Origin: Gigaspora rosea
Taxonomy: Eukaryota; Glomeromycota; Glomeromycetes; Diversisporales; Gigasporaceae
Reading direction: 5' to 3'
DNA: 64,000 nucleotides
Assembly: GCA_003550325.1 (NCBI GenBank)
Contig: QKWP01000565.1
Coordinates: 138,888-202,887 of the forward strand
The stretch's first letter is position 1. Every line of letters begins with the position of its first letter. The position numbers and the translations under genes were made by a program. Positions 55,166-64,000 of the stretch are shown here, piece after piece. Under the pieces are notes generated by a model, which saw only the letters and a list, made by a program, of their open reading frames with translations, had not been told where the DNA came from and searched no databases.

Positions 55166-56452
55166 ATTATTAAAAAATCTTGTTAAAATAATAAATTATT
55201 GTTTATTTATAATAATATTTCTATGAAGTAGACTATTTATATGTAATTTAAAATTAGCTATATATAAGTATTTCATTTTTAAGAAAAAAATTTTATAGTT
55301 CACTATAAATTACACAATAATCTCATATCACCAGTTTTGCTTCTAAATTATATGTAGTGAAATCTAATTTTGAAGTGAAAAAAAAGAAGTAAGATTCAAA
55401 AAGATATGAAAAACTAGTTTTCCAGTCTATAGGATATACTTTTTTTAAACTAATTTGTTACTTCAAAAAGTTGAAAAAATGTTCTCTGTTTTCATGTTCT
55501 AATAATTCAAGAATGCACGATTGTTTATGAGGGATGAAAACTAACAAATATTATTGCTAACAAAAAAGACAAGTGAGAAGCCAAATTTGATAGTTTTCAT
55601 AACAAAACTTGCTATATTATTACACCAAAAAATTCAAAAATTTTTTAGATATAAAATTGCAATAAACAATTATCAAAAAAATTCTAGAACATTTATATAT
55701 GAATATGCGTTCTTTAAGGGAAAATTACATATTGTAAGTTAACTTCAATTCATTTTCCGATTTTTCATTCTTTAAGATATGTTTGAATTATTTATTGTAA
55801 GAATCCTTGTCACATTGTCTTGGCACTTGAAGTGAACGATCCACAATTCATTTGTTGAGTGCACTATTCTATTAAATGAAAAGTTAGGTTTTTTCCTGAT
55901 TGAACTCTAACTTCCATTGTTTTATCCCTATTTCTACGATTACATGATAACTTGTTTTAATTATCATTATACTTATTTCATTGCCCTTGATTTAGCATTG
56001 CCGCTAGTTCGGCCAGATGGTGGCCTATTAATTTATCTTAGCATTCAGACCAATTTTGTCAGGACACAGTGGTTTTGATCGCCAGTTTGTGTTTTTCTTA
56101 AGTATTGATATGAAGGAGATATATGATATAGTGTTTAGCCACGTGCTATAACTAATAAAAGTTGGTTTAATGCCGAGAGAAGAAAGAATATATATATGTG
56201 TGTTATTTTTATTATAAATTAGATAAGGGGTCTTCTGTATTTAATCCATTAGGATCCCTCTCCAAATGATATCCTTATTATTTTGTATGGGTATCTTTCG
56301 ATGATGATCCAAAATGAGTCCCACTTCATATATATTGGAAAAGTGTAGAAGTGAAGAGTCATAATAAACATGGAAACGATAGTTATTTATTTATATCGCC
56401 ATCCCGATTTGATCCGATGGAACTTTGCTGGAGTAAAATTATTACCATTAAC
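55166..56452. other. Intergenic AT-rich DNA
   Basis: No recognised gene or repeat. Confidence 0.35.
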
Positions 56453-56738
56453 GGGGGACGTCTAAAGCGGAGGCAACTCATATTTAATAATTTTTTCAAT
56501 TAACTTTAGGGTTAGGGTCGTTCTATATTAGGGTTAGATCAGGTTTTAGGTAGATATATATAAGCAAAATTGCTTTCCCGACATTTTTGATTAACACATC
56601 GAAGTAGGTTTAGACTGCCGTTTTTTGTATTTTTTAGTTTTTTGCTTTTATTTTTTGTTTTGCTTCGCTGGCGATCATCAAAATTCTATAATTTGATTGG
56701 CGGTTGATCACATGATTTGCCTCCGCTTTAGACGTACG
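56453..56738 (-). mobile_element. gctaaagcggag family, copy 3, best-kept ends
   Basis: Perfect inverted ends: acgtctaaagcggaggcaa and ttgcctccgctttagacgt. The interior is the reverse complement of copies 1 and 2 (aggttttaggtag, aagcaaaattgctttcccga). About 285 bp; no ORF. The target duplication is not clear. Confidence 0.75.
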
Positions 56739-57634
56739 GTTATTAGAGTTGAAATACGCCGATCACTATATCAAGGTTTAGTAAAAATACTCTCAGATAT
56801 GTGTACAAACGGAAACGAAATTTCCACTAATACCCAATAGCTCAGGATATTTCTATTACTTATCCTGATAAGGCTGACTAGAATAGGCCAGTAAACTTGC
56901 CTTATGGCTGTACGGGCTTATGCTGGTCACGAATCGAACATATCATGTAGATTTTGAGTATGCGTATAGATTAGCTATAGGTATAATAAAATTTACTAAT
57001 GTATACGTTTGCTATACTCATATTTTTCATACAGTCAATCGACGAATTTACATTTTTTAAAAATTTGCCTGAAACATTAGCCCCAGCACGTAACGTTCTT
57101 AAAATAGAATTGTTTGAATTTTTCACAAATCAGAAAGTATAAAAAAAAACATTAAAAATTCGCTTTTCCTTGTGAAATAATATAACTTCAAATTGTGCAA
57201 TATTTTTGTCTTCTTTTTTGCTTGATCCTTTTCTAGTTATTATTTTATTTTTAAATTTTTAAATTCTGCTAATCAATCGTCACATGTTTTTATTTTAAAT
57301 TTTGCTAATAAAGGGTAACTGCTACTTCTGTTAAAGTGTTGCGATAAATGACGTTAATGCGATTAATGACATTAATGCGATTAATGCGATTAATGCAATT
57401 AATGAAGAAACAACGTGATAGAAATTTCAAAAATGTGTTGCGCAAATCCAAATTCATTCTTTATTAAATTCTATATAGTTTACATTGAGATTAATTAATA
57501 CAAAATGAAAATGAATAAGAAGGTTTGAAGAGTAAATTTAACGTTAATAAAAAAAAGATATTTGTTTAATAATCTAAGAATGAAATATTTTTCCAATGGT
57601 TAACATATAACTTGATTAATTTCACATCAATTTT
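56739..57634. other. 3' flank of the A-T-R pseudogene; intergenic
   Basis: A short tandem run of gcgattaatg(aca)ttaat units lies at 57350-57405. No gene. Confidence 0.45.
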
Positions 57635-58359
57635 TTAACAATTAGAAAGTGTTAAACTACGACTTGATGATTTCTGAGTTTCAAATAATGGTTCATGTTT
57701 TTCTAATGATTCACTCATAGCCTTTTCAAAGAATCCCGATAATGCTGCTACTGGATTTTTATCCACATTTTGATATTCAGGTGTATTTAGTAATGTATTC
57801 AACCATTCCTTAATCGAAACAATCTTAAAATCTATTCCACTTTGTTGTAAAGATTTTAAAAATTCATTCCATGTGACATGCTTCGGATTAAGTATATGAT
57901 TAACTCGAACATAATCACCACCATTAACAAAAGGTGCACTTAATGAAATATCGACGATACTTTGAGATGCGACATCAACAGGAATCCAATCAACATTTAA
58001 AGAATATGCATTTGGCATAATTTTCATAATTTGCGCGCCTTTTATCATAAGAGAAATATGTTCTTAAATATTCCAAACTCCCGAAACTGAATCATCACAA
58101 ACTCGTCCAACGCGATGACGGTTGAATTGGGAGAGCGGTAAAACAATATAGACAATAGTGCCAATTTAAAGCTCCAACCGATTACGGGTAGAAGTGAATA
58201 AGGCAATTGTAAAAGGAAAGTTTATAATGGTAGAGGGTCGATGTAAAGTGTTAAATCTGTAATAATCACGACACGGAGTTTTATTTAAGGTTCAAAGGTA
58301 ACTTGAATCACGTGAGCAATTTAAAAGAATTAACTAAACTCGTCACACAGAATTCGAGT

Positions 58360-58636
58360 TATAACTATACATGTTGGCAAAATCCCGACTTACTATAGTT
58401 TGGGATTTGTCCGTCATCCCAAATCCCAAATCCCAAATTCTAGTATTACTAATATCTCAAAAACTTTATTAATAATCTTTATTTAAACAAATCATATATA
58501 TTCTTATAGTTATAAATAATATATTTACAAAATATTAAGATTATTTATTTGATTTAATCTTTTATAAATAGCAATTGTTTTTTTATTATTTGGAATTTGT
58601 CCGGGTTTTGCCAGCATGTATAGTTATAACTAGGCT
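58360..58636. mobile_element. MITE, ttgccggcaaa family, copy 2
   Basis: The left end agttataactatacatg (58360) followed by ttggcaaaatcc, and the right end in reverse complement with the same first 17 bases followed by ctggcaaaaccc, are inverted. The interior matches the PAN2 intron 18 element. Confidence 0.75.
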
Positions 58637-58664
58637 AATGCGTAGCATTATATGTCCGGAGCTC

Positions 58665-58790
58665 ATCATATGATGTTCATCATATTACACAAACGCGTTA
58701 ATATGCATATGTTGGTAACATTAAAAGCACAAATATAGACACGCGTGCGGACAGACAAAAAATTTCCAAATTCCATTTCTGATAAGATTT
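58665..58790 (+). repeat. Dispersed repeat R3, copy 2
   Basis: cacaaacgcgttaatatgcat, acacgcgtgcggac and tttccaaatt match the reverse complement of 40900-41040. Confidence 0.7.
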
Positions 58791-61700
58791 ACATCATATA
58801 TATGCAAGTATATCAAAAAAGTAAAATTTGTCAAGACTTTTACAATTGAAGCACATCAGGAAGGTAATTTTTGTATCACTTCGCATAGAAACTTAGGGTC
58901 CGTCGCTACGCTCCGGCCAATAAGCCCATACGAAGTTACAAGTCAATTCAGTCCGTCGTATTGAGTCTCGCAAGGTTATTCGTGGAATTTATAACGTATT
59001 CGCGATTTTTAGCACGTATACGCGATTTTTACCACGTATACGCGAGTGGCGGAGTATTTGCGGGCCTTAAGTAGTCGCATATTCGCGACAATTATCGCGT
59101 ATTCGCAATTTTCTAATTCTAAGCCACCAAGCCACGTCTAAGTAACCTTATTTGTATACATGATTTAAAAATATTTACAACAAATAAAAATAAATCAAAA
59201 TAATTCGCTACAATATCAAGTTTAAACCCAATTTTTTCGTGACCATTCAGCACATACATTTTCAGTAATGAATTTTGATAAACCATATCCATTAAGCACT
59301 GCATTTGAAATATCGTGAGGTAATTCATCTTCTTTAACATTTGTCTTGGACCTAATAGTTGTACTGATACTTGATGTAAAATTAAAATGAACATTTTGAT
59401 GATGAGTATATGCTTCACGGGCAAGCATAAGAAGATGAACAGTTCCAACAATATTATCACGTTCAAAAGTTTCAATTTTATTATTAAAATCTAATCTCCA
59501 AGCGACGTGGTGAATTTGTGTTACTTCTTGTACAAGTTTTGAATAAATCTTTTCTGTTTGTCCAAATTTCGAATCACCCAAATCACTTGGTAAAATAATA
59601 ACACGTCCTTAGATAATAACGAAGTATCTAAATGACGCTGTTCAAAATGAATCCTTTAGTCGAGACCATCCATGATTTTCATTTGAAGCTCTTACCAAAC
59701 AGTAAACTTTAAGTATGTTTGGATTGTTTAATAAATCACGAAGAATAAAAGAACCAAGAAATCCAGTAACTCCTGTTATAAGAACCGTTTCACCAATTTT
59801 CCATTTACGATTCCATTAAAGTTACGAAATTTATCAGGTGTATTATATTTTTGAATATAAGAGTTCACTTCGTTTTTAAGAGCTTGTAATTTTGCTTTAT
59901 AGTCATCTTCAGGATTTTGACTTTGTGTAGAGCTAATTTTTGATAATTCTTTTGTTGTCAGATACTGTGTAAGACTTTGAAATGTATTATATTCAAAAAT
60001 AACATCATGAGGGAGATTGATATCTGGGAATTGTTTTTTGAAGAATAGCTCGTAATTTTGTTGCAGATAAAGAATCTAAACCAATAGAAAAGAATGATAC
60101 TTCATCATTGTCAGTTAACGAAAATGAATCTCCAATAGCTGATTTAAGAGAATCTAATATAATTGATTTTACAGAATATTCATTCCATTGGTTATTAGAA
60201 AAGGATTTATTATTTGAAATGAGTTTTGCATTTTCAAAATTATCGTAAAGCATTTTAATTTCTTCTTTAAGTTCTATTTCAACTTTCTTACGTTGAACAT
60301 TATTTTTAATGGTACGAGGTATTGTTTTTCCTTCAAGAGGTAAGATATAAACCATTTCATCAAAGATTCGTGAATGTGATGGACAATCATTATTAGCTTG
60401 ATGTATTGAATCAAAAATACTTTGCTGACATCTAAGAAAGGAGTCATTTTGATATTTTCATAATCGAGCTCTATCAAAATACAATTGAAAGGTCTATTAA
60501 ATCCAACAACGACTACTTGTTTAACAAATAGAATTAAGACGAATTGTATCTTCAATCGGTATTGGATTTGTCTTTTCTCCAGTACTATGAACAATTGTAT
60601 CATCAGCTCGACCAAGTAAAAGATAAAAGCCGGAGCCTTTTGGCGTTTCAAGGAAAAGATCGCCTATTCTATAACCACCATCCTCAGTATTTCCTTTAAT
60701 GTTTGAAAGGTTTGGAGCTCCTTTTTTTATAACTAATTCTTTCGCGTCATCAAGAAAATCACTCCTATCTATCCATTTTATGTTACTTTCTGGTATTACC
60801 AACTTCATTGCATTCCACGGAATATTAGAAGAATTTTCAGATGTTCTTATAAGAATTCCTGTTTCAGTTGAACCATAAGCAGATTGGATATTGACACCAG
60901 ATTAAACAAGTTGTTCACCTATTTGAGGTGATAATGCAGCACCACCATAATTAATAGATTTTAATTTTAATTTCCTCAGGACGATTTTTATAAATTTGTT
61001 CGATAGTGGCAGGTAAGGTATAAAGAATATTAGCCTTAGATTGGTTAAGACTATGTAAAATTTCGTTTACTAAAGGATCCGATCCTGAAATGATTGGAAA
61101 TACAAATACAGAACCAGGATAGAAAATAGTGTTTATTAAGATAGCCGCTCCATAAATATGAAATAATGGAGGGGTTGTTAAAACAATATCATCAGTTTTA
61201 TAATTTTTTTCAAAAAGCAAAAAATAACGATTGGTGAGAGGAACTAATTTAGGAAATGAAGTTGAACCAGAACTATGAAAAATGGCGATAACTTTTTCAT
61301 AAGGATCTTCATCTAGTTTTAGAACAGGAGCTGAATGATCAATGTTTTCATTCTTTAAACTGTTAGGAAATTGAAAAATCTTAAGTGTTTGCGAATGTTG
61401 AGGAACTAATTCATTTTGCGCGTTTTTGGAAATTTTGAAAGTTGAGAATCGTAGATGAGGATATGCGATTTAGATTCTTTAAGTAAGTGAATCAAAGCAG
61501 GTTCAGAATTTTTAGGACTAAGGAATAAAATTGTAAAGCCTAATTTCCATAAAGCCATGAAGTTATAGGCGAGAAGTAGCCAATTACGCTATTTTTATCC
61601 AAGTTTTCATTTTCCAATTGTTTACTCCAATCGTTAGCATCTTTATTAATAATAATATCAAATTCTTGATAATTGATTTCTTCATATTCCGCACCATTTG

Positions 61701-61859
61701 GGACCATAAGAACTTTTTCTTTTGGTCTAGTTGATACAAGATGCTAATAAACTTTGGTGTTCGTGAGACATTTTGTTTTTGATTACAAGAATATAAGTTT
61801 ATACTGTATATAAAATTTGAGTCGCGATATTGATACTTACATTCAATAAACACGGTTAT

Positions 61860-62006
61860 TTATATATATATTTTTTTTGCTAACGGTCAAGGAAATTTTA
61901 AAAATCCGTTTTCCGTCCATTTAGGATAAATTTTTAGCTTTTTAAATGACGAAAGATGCATGTAATGTGTCGTCCAAGAAAAATAATTAATTAAATTTTT
62001 TGAATG
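61860..62006. other. Upstream flank of the A-T-R pseudogene
   Basis: AT-rich; no motif called. Confidence 0.3.
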
Positions 62007-62120
62007 TACCGTAAAATAACGTGCAGGGGTGTCATTTCGAATTTCGGCCTAAATTAATCTTAACTCGGGCCGAAATTCGAGATAACGCCCACTATGCGTT
62101 ATTTCGCTATACGGTAAATG
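62003..62120. mobile_element. Miniature taccgta-ended element
   Basis: Ends taccgtaaaataacg and, in reverse complement, taccgtatagcgaaataacg. The interior has a second inverted pair (tcgaatttcggcc / ggccgaaattcga). aatg lies on both sides (62003-62006 and 62117-62120). 110 bp. The tip matches the element at 38665-39171. Confidence 0.65.
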
Positions 62121-62649
62121 TATATATCCACGTTCGGTAAAAATTTTAGCTTAATTATTATCGTTATATGTTTTTACGTATGCACTGTATGATTGCTTCT
62201 TTATACCAAACCTCTATATACCAAATAGAGGCTGAACTCGTCTCAACTTGTAATTCGTGAACTAGGCATAGAAGAGTACTTGAATCATTTGATTGAGGTT
62301 CTTGAGCACCTCTTTAATGAATTTAATGAAGAATCTGATTGATCAAACAGGCGTCGGATTCTGAGTCCATAGAAGGTGAACGCTTTAAGTAAAATTTATT
62401 TGAACTTATTCGAACTTATTCGAGTCTGATAAATAATAAACATGATGTTCCCAAAATAAAGATTTCATATTATAATTTAACGTGCTTAACGTTAACAATC
62501 GTGTGAATTATTTTAACTGAATTACAGCATTACTACGTATGCCATAATGAAAGCTGTATTGCCATTTATTATAATTTATATGTTTTTTATACAATTTTAA
62601 TATACAGATATATATACATAAAGATAATACTTTATTAAAATTTTAATTA
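62121..62649. other. Intergenic DNA
   Basis: Nothing recognised. Confidence 0.35.
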
Positions 62650-63830
62650 TTGTTTAGGCCGCCATAGACTAGTTATGAAACACTCGTACAAAAATTTATC
62701 GGTCGCGTGTAAAATTTCATTAATTTCTTATAATATATTTCTGTAATTAAAAAACAAAATGTAAATAATTGCGAATAATTGAAAAATCAAACAAGGACGT
62801 TCACAATAACTGTGGCCGCGAAGAGCTTCCAGTTGTCCGATTATATGCATCCATGCTCATCACCTACACCAATTAATATTTGATTCTTGTTTACCCGACC
62901 CTCTTAAGGAAACCTTAATTAGTCAGTCCTGCAAACATAGAACCAAGATAATAACCGAAGTAGTAACCTCTAAAAACCATAGGAAAGAGAAATAGACGTT
63001 CACAACACGCTGTCCACCGTATGTTCATATGTTAAGTTTGGTTGGGTGACTGTCGCATGTTGTGGCCCGATGCGCTTCTAAATTCTCTAAACTCGATTAA
63101 AGAGTCATAAACCCTTTCGTGCATACAACTAGTCGGTAACTATTCAGTTATTGTACCATAAACTAGTTATGATACTTCACCTTATGATCTTCAATCGGTT
63201 GTATGTTTCTTCATTGGCCATAGGTAGAAATGTACTTCTATAATTAAAAAAATAAAAATAATTGTAAATAATTGATAAATCAAACAAGAACGTTCACAAT
63301 AACTATGGCCACAAAGAACTTCCAGTTGTCTAATTATATGTATCCATGTTCCTCATCTATAGCAGTTAAAATTTGATTTTTGTTCACCAACCCTCTTAAG
63401 GAAAACCTTATCTCAAACCGGTCGTAGGTAACTGTGATAAAATATACTTCTGTAATTGAAAAAAAATAAAAATAAATAATTGTAATATAATTGAACAATC
63501 AAACAAGAATGTTCACAATAACAATGACCACGAAGAGCTTCCAGTTGTCTAATTATAATCGTCCACATTCCTTACCTACTGTACAATGGTTAATATTCGA
63601 TTCATGTCAACCCGACCCTCAGGTAAACCTTAAATAGTCGGTTCTGCAAACATAGAACCAAGATAAAACCTAGGTAGTAACTTCTAAAACCATTCGTCGT
63701 GTGTTCCTACGTTAGGTCTGGTTAGGTAACTGTCGCAAGTTGGCCCCGACGTGCTTCTAAATTCTTCAACCAGTCGCGAAACCTTTCTATTCAGATATTG
63801 TATTATATAGACTAACTATGATACGTTTGT
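62650..63830. repeat. Imperfect array of an A-B-C repeat unit
   Basis: Block A (about 190 bp; gttcacaataactNtggcc, cttccagttgtcNNattat, cgaccctcttaaggaaa) occurs at about 62745, 63245 and 63445. Block B (gaaccaagataa, ccgatgcgcttctaaattct) occurs at about 62940 and 63655. Block C (agactagttatgatac) occurs at about 62665, 63160 and 63810. The order C-A-B-C-A-A-B-C shows partial tandem duplication. No ORF spans it. Confidence 0.75.
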
Positions 63831-64000
63831 CGAAATAGAAGTTTATTAAAGTGAAAGTGAGAAAGCGTAAAAGAAAGTGTAAGAAAATTGGTATTGTTTT
63901 GATTACTGTCTAAAAAATGACGGTATGTCTAAAAAATGACGTATATGACGGTATGATCGACACCAATCGTGCACTTATTTCTGTATTTGGGGGTCGTCTA

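Larger units (their letters stand above)
58115..59208. mobile_element. Repeat-rich interruption of the A-T-R pseudogene
   Basis: The coding sequence breaks after GFKLDIV and resumes at RVGRVCDDS. The interruption lacks an AG directly before the resumed frame, so it does not look like an intron. It holds the MITE 58360-58636, a copy of repeat R3 (58665-58790) and a run of acgtatacgcgattttta units (58985-59050). Exact ends and duplication could not be fixed. Confidence 0.55.
57635..61771 (-). pseudogene. Dead adenylation-thiolation-reductase (NRPS-like / carboxylate reductase-like) gene
   Basis: Read from ATG 61771 downward, pieces of one protein of roughly 1000 residues appear in changing frames. 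Adenylation domain: IFHSSGSTSFPK (phosphate-binding core, about 61290), TTPPLFHIYG, SAYGSTETG, YRIGDLF and LLLGRADD. Thiolation domain: FFSIGLDSLSATKLRAIL with the pantetheine Ser (about 60080). Thioester-reductase domain: TVLITGVTGFLGSFIL, FNFTSSIST, and GYGLSKFITE with the YxxxK pair (about 59280). Enzymes of this order activate a carboxylic acid, hold it on the carrier arm and release it as aldehyde or alcohol. It is too short for Lys2 and lacks a condensation domain. Lesions: frameshifts near 61745, 61560, 61430, 60960, 60540, 60390, 60010 and 59820, in-frame TAA near 60903 and 58066, and about 1.1 kb of foreign DNA (about 58115-59208) before the C-terminal 57635-58110. Confidence 0.85.

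Noticed and set aside
58115-59208. Reading the A-T-R interruption as a long intron
   Set aside because: A GT exists at the left break, but no AG lies directly before the resumed coding frame, and the stretch is made of dispersed repeats.

Overview
The window looks like nuclear DNA of an arbuscular-mycorrhizal fungus of the Rhizophagus type. This is inferred from very AT-rich DNA, genes with many short GT-AG introns, a MATA-HMG gene of a family that is expanded in those fungi, a Sel1-repeat scrap, TTAGGG repeats, and dense hAT-like and LINE elements. No species-level marker was checked.

Four intact-looking genes lie in two gene islands. A single-exon GT25-type glycosyltransferase is at 2614-3471 (+). 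COQ8/ABC1 (9501-11903, +, 10 exons) and methylenetetrahydrofolate reductase (15009-12155, -, 12 exons) converge tail to tail with 251 bp between their stop codons. PAN2, the poly(A)-nuclease catalytic subunit, is at 32553-38230 (+, 22 exons). All exon chains were assembled by hand from splice sites and family conservation. The totals come out in frame: 546, 596 and 1098 residues.

Three genic relics are broken. A MATA-HMG gene (23418-21373, -) is split by a 1129-bp hAT-like element with a perfect 8-bp target duplication, and it carries a second in-frame stop. An adenylation-thiolation-reductase (NRPS-like) gene (61771-57635, -) has repeated frameshifts, stops and a 1.1-kb interruption. A piece of COQ8, introns included, is duplicated at about 1921-2206.

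The rest is mobile DNA. A complete non-LTR retrotransposon (44251-51937, minus sense) has a 16-bp target duplication, a degraded ORF1 and a nearly open ORF2 carrying APE-type endonuclease, reverse transcriptase and a zinc knuckle. There are many non-autonomous DNA elements. Most have hAT-style termini (TAGNG or CAGNG, 8-bp duplications), each group with its own subterminal repeat; there are also a long-arm foldback element with a 9-bp duplication, TA-flanked mariner-like MITEs, and several unnamed families. Blocks at about 17.8-20 kb and 25.2-29.5 kb are gene-empty and AT-rich and hold transition-decayed repeat copies. The right end (62.65-63.83 kb) is a partly triplicated repeat. The most interesting material is the transposon-split HMG gene, the diversity of hAT-like elements, and the dead A-T-R gene.
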